DNA of 38,869 nucleotides, from NCBI GenBank assembly GCA_015257665.1, contig JABZJS010000008.1, positions 1 to 38,869 of the forward strand. The letters run 5' to 3'. Both the position numbers and the translations under genes were made by a program. Shown here piece after piece: positions 24,714-32,386 of this stretch. Origin of the DNA: Nanosynbacter sp. GTDB taxonomy: Bacteria > Patescibacteriota > Saccharimonadia > Saccharimonadales > Saccharimonadaceae. The first letter of the stretch is position 1. Every line of letters starts with the position of its first letter. Under the pieces are notes generated by a model that was given only the letters and a program-made list of their open reading frames with translations, was not told the origin of the DNA and made no database searches.

Positions 24714-24750
24714 CAAACCAAAATACCTAATTGGTGTTTGCACAATGTTC
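24714..24750. repeat. Possible degenerate copy of the palindromic intergenic element
   Basis: AAATACC-TAATT-GGTGTTT (24721-24739) forms a 7-bp stem with one T-G pair and is followed by GCACAATG. The order AAAATAC, loop, GGTGTTTGCA, ATG resembles copy B with small gaps. It lies just upstream of the radC -10 box. The similarity is weak. Confidence 0.3.
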
Positions 24751-24753
24751 TGG

Positions 24754-24759
24754 TATACT
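24754..24759 (+). promoter_or_regulatory. radC -10 element
   Basis: Extended -10 TGG-TATACT. The start of transcription near 24766 gives a short leader with GGGAG before ATG 24792. Confidence 0.55.
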
Positions 24760-24791
24760 ATAAAAGGTATAGCATGAAGGGAGAGATGCCA

Positions 24792-25445
24792 ATGCGAATG
24801 CGTGACAGACGACCAAGTGATCGCCCGCGGGAGAAACTTGCGCGAGATGGAGCAGCTCGCTTGAGTGACCTCGAGCTCCTTATGGCGATTATCGGCAGTG
24901 GTAATGCGCGAGCTGACGTTGGCAAAATTGCGCGCTGTGTGCTTAAAGCTTTGCGCACGCGTGGAGGTGACCTAACTCATGAGGAACTCTCTAAGATAAC
25001 TGGCCTTGGTGCAGCTAAGGTGACAGTGATTCTCGCGAATTTTGAGCTTGCACGGCGCTACCTGCTCAAAAGTGACCAGCCTATCATTGATGAACCGAGC
25101 AAAGCAGCAGAGCAACTTACCGATATTCGCGACAAACGACAGGAGCATTTTGTCTGTCTAACACTTGATGGAGCGCATCGCTTGATCGCCAAACGCACAA
25201 TTACCATTGGCACGTTAACTGCTAGCTTGGTGCACCCACGAGAAGTCTTTACAGATGCAATTGCCGACCGAGCAGCGGGGGTTATTGTGGCACATAATCA
25301 TCCTAGCGGGCAGCTTATCGCAAGCCAGGCTGACCGAGAGACAACGCAGCGTTTGGCCGAGGCGGGTGAGCTGCTTGGCATCCAGTTGCTCGACCACCTT
25401 ATCGTTACGAAAAACGACTACATATCGATCATCGCAGAAACATAA
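24792..25445 (+). CDS. radC: RadC family JAB/MPN-domain protein
   Basis: A 217-residue protein (223 if ATG 24774 is used). The N-terminal RPSDRPREKLARDGAARLSDLELL and helix-hairpin-helix segment (ITGLGAAKVTVIL) precede the JAB/MPN domain with HNHPSGQLIASQAD, the H-x-H-x10-D zinc site. RadC proteins were once linked to DNA repair, but their true activity is unresolved. I choose ATG 24792 because GGGAG lies 8 nt before it and the family starts with this segment; ATGs at 24774, 24786 and 24798 are alternatives. dnaJ follows on the same strand under its own promoter. Confidence 0.93.
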   Translation: MRMRDRRPSDRPREKLARDGAARLSDLELLMAIIGSGNARADVGKIARCVLKALRTRGGDLTHEELSKITGLGAAKVTVILANFELARRYLLKSDQPIIDEPSKAAEQLTDIRDKRQEHFVCLTLDGAHRLIAKRTITIGTLTASLVHPREVFTDAIADRAAGVIVAHNHPSGQLIASQADRETTQRLAEAGELLGIQLLDHLIVTKNDYISIIAET

Positions 25446-25456
25446 GGAATGACCTG

Positions 25457-25483
25457 TTAGCACTCTTGCAATTAGAGTGCTAA
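25457..25483. promoter_or_regulatory. CIRCE operator (HrcA binding site)
   Basis: TTAGCACTC (25457-25465), 9 nt, GAGTGCTAA (25475-25483): an exact match to the CIRCE consensus with the standard 9-nt spacing. HrcA repressor binds it in many bacteria to hold heat-shock genes off. It covers the dnaJ -35 region. hrcA is not in this window. Confidence 0.95.
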
Positions 25484-25494
25484 TTGGCTATACT
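25466..25494 (+). promoter_or_regulatory. dnaJ promoter inside CIRCE
   Basis: -35 TTGCAA (25466-25471, within the CIRCE spacer), 17-nt spacer, -10 TATACT (25489-25494), then 9 nt to ATG 25504. HrcA bound to CIRCE would block RNA polymerase. Confidence 0.8.
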
Positions 25495-25503
25495 AGGACA
25501 GAT

Positions 25504-26625
25504 ATGGCGAAGCGAGATTATTATGAGGTGCTTGGTGTTGCCAAAAGCGCCAGCGATGATGACATAAAGCGGGCATTCCGCAAATTGGCGGTGAAGTACC
25601 ACCCAGATAAAGCGGGTGGGAGTGAAGAGAAGTTCAAAGAAATTAATGAAGCGTATGAGGTCCTGAAGGATAAGCAAAAGCGCCAGCGGTATGACCAATT
25701 TGGCCATGCGGGCGTTGGGGGTGCTGCCAGCGGTAGTGGTGGCGGTAACCCATTCGCTGGCTTTGGCGACTTTGGCCAAGGGCAGAATATCCACTTTGAT
25801 TTTGGTGATGGTGGCCTGGGAGATATCTTTGGCCAGTTCTTTGGTGGCGCTGCTGGCGGCAGTGCAAGCCAAGGCCCGTCACGCGGTCGTGATGTTGAGA
25901 CGAGCGTGACGCTCGAATTTGAAGAAGCGATCTTTGGTAAAGAAGTTGCTCTTGCATTAACACTTGACGACGAATGCGAGCATTGTCACGGTAGTACCGT
26001 CGAACCCGGCTCAAGCCTTAAGAGTTGTCCAGATTGTAAAGGTACTGGCCAGCGCGTACGGACAATGAATACAATGTTTGGCCCCATTCAGCAGGCGGTA
26101 ACGTGTGAGACGTGCCAAGGCCGGGGGCAGATTCCTGAGAAGGCCTGTACAGTCTGCCAGGGTAGCGGTGTGCAGCGTCGTGAGCAAACGATTACAGTCA
26201 AGATTCCCGCTGGTATCGATAACGGCTCAACGATTCGTCTCCGTGGTCGTGGCGAAGCTGTAGGTGGTGGTAGCAAGGGTGATCTTTATGTGCAGGTGCG
26301 GGTCAATCCACACAAGACGTTTAGCCGCGAAGGTGATGTAATCCTGAGTGAGGAGCATATCGGTATGGCAGACGCAGCGCTTGGTGCTGAACTCGACGTC
26401 AAGACAGTCGACGGGACAATTACAATGAAGGTGCCAGCTGGTACGCAATCGGGCACAGACTTCAAGCTATCTGGCCATGGCGTGCCACACATGCGAAGCG
26501 ATAAGCGTGGGCCTCATATCGTGACAGTAGTGGTCGACACCCCAACCAAACTAAACCGCCGCCAGAAGGAAATCCTCCGCGAGTTTAATGATACATTAGG
26601 GCGGAAGGGGATATTTGGGCTATAG
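25504..26625 (+). CDS. dnaJ: Chaperone DnaJ (Hsp40)
   Basis: A 373-residue full-length type I DnaJ, the co-chaperone that delivers substrates to DnaK and stimulates its ATPase. The J domain (1-70) includes YHPD with the HPD motif; a long Gly/Phe-rich region follows (about 75-125); four zinc motifs are CEHCHGS, CPDCKGTG, CETCQGRG and CTVCQGSG; then the C-terminal substrate-binding domains. Start 25504 (MAKRDYYEVLGV) is the family start; an in-frame start at 25477 falls inside CIRCE. Neither dnaK nor grpE is adjacent, so dnaJ is a separate CIRCE-controlled unit. Confidence 0.97.
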   Translation: MAKRDYYEVLGVAKSASDDDIKRAFRKLAVKYHPDKAGGSEEKFKEINEAYEVLKDKQKRQRYDQFGHAGVGGAASGSGGGNPFAGFGDFGQGQNIHFDFGDGGLGDIFGQFFGGAAGGSASQGPSRGRDVETSVTLEFEEAIFGKEVALALTLDDECEHCHGSTVEPGSSLKSCPDCKGTGQRVRTMNTMFGPIQQAVTCETCQGRGQIPEKACTVCQGSGVQRREQTITVKIPAGIDNGSTIRLRGRGEAVGGGSKGDLYVQVRVNPHKTFSREGDVILSEEHIGMADAALGAELDVKTVDGTITMKVPAGTQSGTDFKLSGHGVPHMRSDKRGPHIVTVVVDTPTKLNRRQKEILREFNDTLGRKGIFGL

Positions 26626-26719
26626 TACAGAAACTGCTAGCAGAAGTTAGCCTCTAAGATACTTGTATAGCACCAATGGTTTGACGTGCTGTGATGGATT
26701 GAAAAGCATATTAATTCTA

Positions 26720-26747
26720 TTGACTCTTTTCAGAAAGAATGTATAAA
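26720..26747 (+). promoter_or_regulatory. Promoter of the ATP-grasp cluster
   Basis: TTGACT (26720-26725), 16-nt spacer, TATAAA (26742-26747). The leader to ATG 26785 would be about 30 nt, with no Shine-Dalgarno site. Confidence 0.6.
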
Positions 26748-26784
26748 TAGAGTGTGAAACGCTGCTAAATTAGTGATATCTAAA

Positions 26785-27709
26785 ATGATACAAGAAAAAA
26801 GAGATATTTTAGTTATGTTTAGCTATCGTAACCACAAGCGTGGTTATATTGAGATGCTTTTTGATCGTCTTTCAGCTCGATCACAGCAGTATCCGCTACA
26901 GCTTTACAGAGGGTCGCTATCTGATATACATATTTACATTAAAAACAACCATCTCTCAATAATTGATACACTAACAAATCGTGATATAGCTAGTTTCGAT
27001 GGCATCTATTTTGAATTGTGGTATAAGGCGCAACAGCAAGCTCTAGCTGTTGCACAGTATGCGAAAACACATAAAGTACCTTTTTTTAGTGAAGAGCTGC
27101 TTAAAATAATGCCAATGACAAAGGTGGGTGAAGTTGCTTGTCTTGCAGATAAGAAAATTCCTTTGCCAGATACCTTCATTAGTAGCTGCCGTCAGATAAA
27201 AAAAGTCTTTCGAAAGAACCCCCCTTTTTTATATCCACTTATTGTTAAGGCAGCAGATGGCTATGGTGGAAAAAATAATTTTTTTGGTTGACACTTACCA
27301 AGATTTACTAAAAATACTAGATAGCCACAAAAAAACCCAATTTCTTATTCAAGAATATATACCAAATGATCATGACTATCGATGCTTGGTTTTTGGTGGG
27401 GAGATTAAATTTGTTCTAAAACGATCACGGGATACAACAAATGATTCTCACCTCAATAATACATCGGCCGGCGGCAAAGGTGAGATGGTTACATTAGATA
27501 CTTTATCGATTTCTGCACAAGAAGCTGTGTTGGCGGCAGCTAAAGCGCTTAACCGTGATAGCTTCGCTGGAGTTGATCTGATGATCCACAAAGAAACTGG
27601 CCAGCCTTATATTCTCGAAGTTAACCAAACGCCTCAAATAGAAATTGGCGCAGAGATAGAACATAAGATGGATGCTCTATTGAATTATATGGAGAAAATG
27701 ACACAATGA
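26785..27709 (+). pseudogene. Frameshifted ATP-grasp (RimK-like) ligase gene
   Basis: Two overlapping frames make one ATP-grasp protein of about 308 residues. The first half (26785-27291) ends GYGGKNNFFG-stop; the second continues LVDTYQDLLKIL, EYIPNDHDYRCLVFGG and FAGVDLMIHKE, then ILEVNQTPQIEIG, the metal-binding ATP-grasp end. The neighbour at 27706 has GTKGQNNYLV at the same point, so removing one T from the T7 run at 27279-27285 restores a continuous protein. This may be a true mutation, a sequencing error or slippage. GTG 26773 is an alternative start. The last codons overlap the next ATG (ATGA). Confidence 0.85.
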
Positions 27710-29085
27710 GCCGTCCGACAATTGTATTTGTTTTTTCGAGAGAAGGTACTGATACAAGTACACGCTATGGTGGCTTTGCTCGGCGGTTAGTAAAGTCTGG
27801 TAACTTTCCAGAGGCAGATGTAAAGACTGTGGCGCTCGAAAATTTGATATATCATGTTAGTTACGACAAGACGAGTGTTATCGATGCTCGAACGGGGTTT
27901 GATCTTGGTGATGCGCAGTTTGTTTATCTAAAGTCTTGGAGCGGCTTAGCTGATGAGGCAGTTGCGTTAGCTCATTATCTCTTTGCAAAGGGCGTTCCTT
28001 TTGCTGATATGCTTGCACATGGAAGGGGTTCTTCGAAGCTAGTCACACTTTTTAAGCAGTGGGCAGCAGGGAATCGTATCCCCCAGACGCTGTATTGTCA
28101 TAACCAAGAAATTATTTTCGAGACACGCGCTATAGATCTCCTGGGTGAGCGTTTTATTATGAAAGATGTGTATGGCACAAAGGGTCAGAATAACTATCTC
28201 GTGACTTTTGATGAAGCGAAACAGATTTTAGAGGAAGAAAAAAATAAAGATGTGAATTATTTGTTTCAAACCTATATACCGAACGATGGAGATTACCGAG
28301 TTGGGGTTTATGGAGGAGTGCCGAAATTTATTCTAAAACGAATCAGCGATCAATCATCCCATCTCAACAATATATCTATGGGTGGCAGAGGCGAGCTACT
28401 TGCTGCTGAAGCTGCGCCGAAGAGGCTGTTGAGCTTAGCAAAACGTGCGGCTTCTGCGTCTGAGCTTCAATTCGCTGGTGTTGATATTATACAAAATAAG
28501 CATACAAAAAAATGGTATATTCTTGAGGTAAACCAAGGATCACAAATAGTAACAGGAGCTTATGCATCTGTAAATAGCACCCTATTTAATGATGGTTTGC
28601 GACTATTGCTGCGTCAAAATATGAAACGTCGGCGTAGCAAACCTCGAAAAATTATAGGAAGAAGGGCGATCGCCATCCTACCTGAGCTCAACATAGAGTC
28701 TGTTGTAGCGAAGATCGACACAGGAGCTTATTCATCTACACTTCATGCAGTGAATATCCATGTTGAAAAAAAGGGTGCAGCCGAAGAGCTTGTTTTTGAT
28801 ATTATTCCTGGAGAGTTTATTCAAACAAAATCTAGTAAAACAGAAACCCATCGAGTTCGTGATTTTTATACCCAAAAAGTTCGCAGCTCAAATGGCCATA
28901 TACAAGTCCGTTATACTATCAAAACAAAAATAAGCCTTGATAATATACGTTTCATGGCAAGTATTACCTTGAGTGATCGCTCGGCTATGGGCTACCCACT
29001 TTTGATAGGACGTAAGTTACTCCGGTCGCGCTTTATCGTTAATGTTGAGTTAAATGAACAAAACGAGATAGATTGGAAATATTAA
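27706..29085 (+). CDS. ATP-grasp ligase fused to a RimB-like retropepsin-type peptidase domain
   Basis: A 459-residue fusion. Residues about 1-120 are an ATP-grasp lead domain; 120-305 are a RimK-like ATP-grasp core (FIMKDVYGTKGQNNYLV, YIPNDGDYRVGVYGG, FAGVD, ILEVNQGSQ). Residues 317-452 match the RimB/'ATP-dependent zinc protease' (DUF785) family, now viewed as retropepsin-like: AKIDTGAYSS with the DTGA motif at 338-341, and RSAMGYPLLIGRKLL (425-439). RimK adds amino acids, usually glutamate, to a protein C-terminus, and RimB-type proteins are encoded next to it. The target here is unknown. Coupled to the previous gene by ATGA. Confidence 0.88.
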   Translation: MSRPTIVFVFSREGTDTSTRYGGFARRLVKSGNFPEADVKTVALENLIYHVSYDKTSVIDARTGFDLGDAQFVYLKSWSGLADEAVALAHYLFAKGVPFADMLAHGRGSSKLVTLFKQWAAGNRIPQTLYCHNQEIIFETRAIDLLGERFIMKDVYGTKGQNNYLVTFDEAKQILEEEKNKDVNYLFQTYIPNDGDYRVGVYGGVPKFILKRISDQSSHLNNISMGGRGELLAAEAAPKRLLSLAKRAASASELQFAGVDIIQNKHTKKWYILEVNQGSQIVTGAYASVNSTLFNDGLRLLLRQNMKRRRSKPRKIIGRRAIAILPELNIESVVAKIDTGAYSSTLHAVNIHVEKKGAAEELVFDIIPGEFIQTKSSKTETHRVRDFYTQKVRSSNGHIQVRYTIKTKISLDNIRFMASITLSDRSAMGYPLLIGRKLLRSRFIVNVELNEQNEIDWKY

Positions 29086-29126
29086 TAAAGATAATAACCC
29101 AAAAAGGTAACAGCAATAAAATCATC

Positions 29127-30044
29127 ATGAAGATAGCAATACTAAGCAACGGTAATGTTAATTATTCAACCCTTCGGCTGAAAGAAGAGGCGGAAAAGCG
29201 TGATCATATTGTAAAAATCATAAAATACCGCAAATGCTATGTAACGATCGACGAAAAACATCCAACAGTGATGTATGACGGGCAGGCACTTGATCAGTAT
29301 GATGCAATAATTCCGCGCATTGCAAGCTATATGACTCGCTACGGTACAGCAGTGGCGCGCCAATTAGAAATGGCGTACCCACGCACACTTTTTGTTAATC
29401 GCTCGATTGCGATTACCCGGGCGCGCGATAAACTGCGTTCGACACAGCTACTAGCCCGAGGTGGAGTAGCTATTCCTAAGACAGTGTTTAGCCGCAACTC
29501 AGCCGATATAGACGATCTCCTTAACGAACTTGGTGGTACGCCAGTTATCATCAAACTCGCTCGTGGTACTCATGGCAATGGTGTGGTGCTAGCGGAGACG
29601 AAGAAGGCGGCAAAGTCAGTGCTTCAGGCGTTGTATCTCACCAACGAGGATGGGACAAACATCCTGTTGCAAGAATTTATTCGTGAGTCAGCTGGAGTAG
29701 ACATCCGCGCCTTCGTGGTGGGGAGTCGTGTAGTGGCGAGTATGAAGCGCCAGAGCCTAGATGACGACTTTCGATCTAACCTCCATAAGGGAGGCGAAGG
29801 AACGCCGATCCGCTTGACGGATACCGAGCGTCGTATGTGTTTGCGGGCAGCTAAGGCAATGGGTCTGACGGTAGCGGGTGTTGACTTTATGCGCTCGAGC
29901 CGTGGGCCGCTAGTGCTTGAGGTCAATGCGAGCCCAGGCTTTGGGATAGAGAAAATTACGCGGCGCAATGTAGCCAAACCGATCATTGAATATATTGAGC
30001 GCAATGCGAAGCGGCAGCACAAGAAGGATCGCGTTGGAGCATAG
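29127..30044 (+). CDS. rimK: RimK family alpha-L-glutamate ligase
   Basis: A 305-residue ATP-grasp enzyme matching classical RimK: MKIAILSNGNVNYSTLRLKEEAE, IPRIASYMTRYGTAVARQLE, VNRSIAITRARDKLRSTQLLA, IIKLARGTHGNGVVLAE, LQEFIRESAGVDIRAFVVG and VLEVNASPGFGIEKI. RimK ligates glutamates to the C-terminus of ribosomal protein S6 in E. coli; related enzymes act on other proteins or cofactors. Start 29127 is the family start; an in-frame start at 29073 overlaps the previous gene. Only a weak, distant AAAAAGG lies upstream. It follows the fusion gene by 41 nt and probably shares its transcript, though its base composition is more like the rest of the window. Confidence 0.93.
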   Translation: MKIAILSNGNVNYSTLRLKEEAEKRDHIVKIIKYRKCYVTIDEKHPTVMYDGQALDQYDAIIPRIASYMTRYGTAVARQLEMAYPRTLFVNRSIAITRARDKLRSTQLLARGGVAIPKTVFSRNSADIDDLLNELGGTPVIIKLARGTHGNGVVLAETKKAAKSVLQALYLTNEDGTNILLQEFIRESAGVDIRAFVVGSRVVASMKRQSLDDDFRSNLHKGGEGTPIRLTDTERRMCLRAAKAMGLTVAGVDFMRSSRGPLVLEVNASPGFGIEKITRRNVAKPIIEYIERNAKRQHKKDRVGA

Positions 30045-30098
30045 CTATCCAAACGTATTGGCGTTTCTCATAACGCTTATGTTGAATCGATGTCATGG

Positions 30099-30104
30099 TA
30101 TAAT
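30099..30104 (+). promoter_or_regulatory. -10 element of the 30111 gene, predicted leaderless
   Basis: TGG-TATAAT (extended -10) ends 6 nt before ATG 30111. No ribosome binding site. Confidence 0.7.
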
Positions 30105-30110
30105 AGTGGT

Positions 30111-30596
30111 ATGATGTTGCTTGGATTGCTTGTTGGCATGGCTGTAGTTTTGGCTGGTTTGGTATATGTAGCGAAGCGGCATTTTGGGCTACCAGTAATA
30201 GGCCTGGCGGTTGGTATGGTAATGACACAGCTGTGGGCGGCAGATGTCGTGCCGTATGCTGCTGGGGTTGGCATAGGCATTGACCGATCTGCTTTGCTTG
30301 CAGTGGTGACGATTGTGCTGACGGTGCTACCAGCTGTGGTGCTGGTGTGTTGCGGCTCGGTGGTGAGTCAGCGCTGGTGGCGCATTGGTGGCTCACTGAT
30401 CTTTGGTGTTGTGGCAGTGTATGTACTGTTTGGTGCGCTGAGTAGTCTCGTACCAACAGTTGATGAGACAAGCAAGACGATTATGGCAGTGCTGGATGGG
30501 TCTCATGCAGTGGTTGTAACGATGGGGTTTGCATGTGCTCTTGTTGACACGCTCGTGGCTCGCACAAAGGGCGCAAAACCACATAAGAAAAAGTGA
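30111..30596 (+). CDS. Small membrane protein of unknown function
   Basis: A 161-residue protein with four or five hydrophobic segments (about 2-22, 28-45, 58-80, 90-112, 130-150) and a basic tail KGAKPHKKK. I do not recognise the family. ATG 30111 is chosen because the -10 box ends 6 nt upstream; an in-frame ATG at 30090 lies upstream of that box. Convergent with yebC, sharing the terminator at 30674-30703. Confidence 0.75.
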   Translation: MMLLGLLVGMAVVLAGLVYVAKRHFGLPVIGLAVGMVMTQLWAADVVPYAAGVGIGIDRSALLAVVTIVLTVLPAVVLVCCGSVVSQRWWRIGGSLIFGVVAVYVLFGALSSLVPTVDETSKTIMAVLDGSHAVVVTMGFACALVDTLVARTKGAKPHKKK

Positions 30597-30673
30597 CAGA
30601 TATAGATATCCCTCTTGCGCGTGTCACTTGATAAGTGTGGTTTTACAAAAATATATACGTTGATGTGCCTAGC

Positions 30674-30703
30674 AAAACAACCCTCATGATAGAGGGTCGT
30701 TTT
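30674..30703. terminator. Bidirectional rho-independent terminator
   Basis: AAAAC-A-ACCCTC (30674-30685) pairs with GAGGGT-C-GTTTT (30692-30703) with one mismatch and a 6-nt loop. A T-rich run results on both strands. It separates the convergent 30111-30596 and yebC genes. Confidence 0.85.
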
Positions 30704-30736
30704 AGTGTTGTGATTCGCGTGTAGCTCTAGTGGGTA

Positions 30737-31444
30737 TTACGCCGCGTTCGTTGCAACGTTTGTCACATCATCGAGTGCTTCAAGTGCGTCGATAATTTTG
30801 GTAAGCTTGCGGGCGGTTTCGTCGTCCTCAATAGCAACAGTGTTGTTGGGCACATACTGAAGCTCTGCATCTTCAACAGTCATGCCAGCTGCGAGCAAAG
30901 CTTCGCGAACTTTGGCAAGCTCTTTTTTGTCGGTGTAGACGGTGAGGCCGCCATCTTCTTCTGTTGCATCCTCAGCTCCAGCATCAAGCACAGTAAGGAG
31001 CGCTTCTTCACCACTGGCTGCTACGCGGATCACGCCCTTGCGCGCAAACTGAAACATCACACTACCGCTATCTGCCATGGTGCCACCATTCTTGGTGAGA
31101 GCAGTGCGGACCTCTGGGTAGGTACGATTCTTGTTGTCGGTTGCTGTCTCGATAATGATGCCAACACCACCTGGGCCGTAGTAGCCCTCATAGACCGCCT
31201 CTTCGAGTGCGGCAGCATTTTTATCATTGATGCGATCAATTGCTCGCTGGATGTTAGCGTTGGGCATATTGGCTGCCCGAGCCTTCTCGATAGCCAATGC
31301 GAGACTTGAGTTAGTTGTTGGATCGGTGCCGCCACGGGCTGCAATGGCAATCATATTGCCAAGCTTGGTAAAGGCTGCGCCGCGCTTTGCATCAACCACG
31401 GCCTTTTGGCGATGGGTCGTGGCCCATTTACTGTGTCCAGACAT
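30737..31444 (-). CDS. yebC: YebC/PmpR (TACO1) family regulator
   Basis: A 235-residue protein of standard family length. The N-terminus MSGHSKWATTHRQKAVVDAKRG, the AARGGTDPTTNSSLALAIEKARAANMPNANIQRAI stretch (described in pieces: GGTDP, NSSLALAIEKA, MPNANIQRAI), and YEGYYGPGGVGIIIE are diagnostic. YebC proteins act as transcription factors in some bacteria and, from newer work, on ribosomes at difficult proline-containing stretches. AAGGAGAA lies before the ATG. In many genomes yebC is next to ruvC; here it lies about 1 kb away in the opposite direction with a tRNA between. Confidence 0.96.
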   Translation of the reverse strand: MSGHSKWATTHRQKAVVDAKRGAAFTKLGNMIAIAARGGTDPTTNSSLALAIEKARAANMPNANIQRAIDRINDKNAAALEEAVYEGYYGPGGVGIIIETATDNKNRTYPEVRTALTKNGGTMADSGSVMFQFARKGVIRVAASGEEALLTVLDAGAEDATEEDGGLTVYTDKKELAKVREALLAAGMTVEDAELQYVPNNTVAIEDDETARKLTKIIDALEALDDVTNVATNAA

Positions 31445-31764
31445 AGGTTCTCCTTGATTGTTCTATCTTTCACTCAATTGTAGCATATTGGGTAGTTGTT
31501 ATTCTACGAGCGAGGCATTGCGTCATCCGGATCGCAGCCTATCTAGTAAACTCCATACTGCTTACTCTGTTTCCATAGAGCCTAGTAAGGGAGCTAGAGT
31601 CTTTTGTGTGTTTGCTTTTCTTATGGTGGAATTCTCGAATCCATTGGATATTTTATACCCACTGAAGTTAGCTAGGTATAATCGCTAACGCAAGAGAAAC
31701 GAACTTTCATGGGCAGGTAGTATAGGTTTGAAAGAGTGATAATTGAAGTCTGCGCTTACTCCGC
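31445..31764. other. Non-coding gap between yebC and tRNA-Lys
   Basis: I see no credible gene; an open frame at 31458-31688 lacks a ribosome binding site or family features. The gap holds an inverted repeat GTTAGC (31667-31672) and GCTAAC (31684-31689) that flanks a TATAAT (31677-31682) on the plus strand. No open frame follows it. Confidence 0.5.
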
Positions 31765-31794
31765 TTGACAGTCTACCACAACCAGTGCTATACT
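31765..31794 (+). promoter_or_regulatory. tRNA-Lys promoter
   Basis: Consensus -35 TTGACA (31765-31770), 18-nt spacer, extended -10 TGC-TATACT (hexamer 31789-31794), 12 nt before the mature tRNA. Confidence 0.9.
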
Positions 31795-31806
31795 CGCAGA
31801 GTCTAC

Positions 31807-31883
31807 GGGCCCATAGCTCAGCAGGTTAGAGCACCTGCCTTTTAAGCAGGGTGTCGTGAGTTCGAGCCTCACTGGGCCCTCCA
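31807..31883 (+). tRNA. tRNA-Lys (TTT anticodon)
   Basis: The acceptor stem GGGCCCA (31807-31813) pairs perfectly with TGGGCCC (31873-31879), with discriminator T and encoded CCA (31881-31883). The anticodon stem CCTGC/GCAGG encloses CTTTTAA with anticodon TTT. D arm GCTC..GAGC and T arm GTGAG-TTCGAGC-CTCAC are canonical. Confidence 0.97.
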
Positions 31884-31892
31884 TTGATCAAT

Positions 31893-31918
31893 AAGCAGGC
31901 GAGATAGCCTGTTTTTTG
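31893..31918 (+). terminator. Rho-independent terminator of tRNA-Lys
   Basis: AAGCAGGC (31893-31900), loop GAGATA, GCCTGTTT, then more Ts: an 8-bp stem with one G-T pair, 10 nt after the tRNA. Confidence 0.85.
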
Positions 31919-32374
31919 TTATGTTGATTGATTAGACTACTGTACAAATAAAATGTGCGCAATTAATAAAATGATGAGCGTGTGCTTAACTATAGCGAGT
32001 TGCTTTGCGCATAATCGTGGCGAGGCGAAAAAACAAAATGTAAACTATGCGGAACTATAGCCTAGCGAGTTACTGTGTGGGTTTGCTGTAACTTATTTTG
32101 GCACTATTGGCGATTTTTTATTTGGGCGTGCAGTAGCGTATGGTAATGTGGCTAGCAGTAAGATTGACCAATGGCTGCGCCCAATGGTGTGCAAATGCTA
32201 GAGTGAGTGTATATATGAGTATGAGCGTATTTGTGCGTTTGAACCATAAAACCGCGTTTTCTTACCGTCTAGCTAAGTATAAAGATAGAGCACGAACCAA
32301 TGATTTCTATCTCAAATTCACCTAGCTTCATAGCTATACTGTGGCAGTATATAGCAGAAGCTCTCAGATTCAGC
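31919..32374. other. Non-coding gap before ruvC with repeats and hairpins
   Basis: About 460 nt with no credible gene. It contains an imperfect direct repeat (AACTATAGC-GAGTTGCT at 31988 and AACTATAGCCTAGCGAGTTACT at 32053) and a 6-bp hairpin AGTTAC/GTAACT (32068-32093) followed by TATTTT. CTATACTG-TGG-CAGTATATAG near 32337 is a second hairpin. This could hold a small RNA or decayed gene; no known RNA family is recognised. Confidence 0.4.
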
Positions 32375-32380
32375 TATACT
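32375..32380 (+). promoter_or_regulatory. -10 element of ruvC, predicted leaderless
   Basis: TATACT ends 6 nt before ATG 32387. A similar AGCTATACT lies about 40 nt upstream as a possible second promoter. Confidence 0.65.
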
Positions 32381-32386
32381 AGCATC

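Noticed and set aside
30051..30076. Two mutually exclusive hairpins (AAACG/CGTTT and GCGTT/AACGC) as an attenuator
   Set aside because: The stems are only 5 bp with no T tract, and the downstream gene has its own promoter after them.
30591..30629. Inverted repeat AAGTGACA/TGTCACTT as a terminator
   Set aside because: An 8-bp stem with a 23-nt loop and no T tract directly after it; the bidirectional terminator at 30674 is a better fit.
31458..31688. A 76-codon open frame between yebC and tRNA-Lys
   Set aside because: No ribosome binding site or promoter at the right place, and a Cys/Ser-rich composition unlike the real genes.
32140..32325. A 61-codon open frame before ruvC
   Set aside because: Low-complexity translation with no start signal; most likely chance in a non-coding gap.
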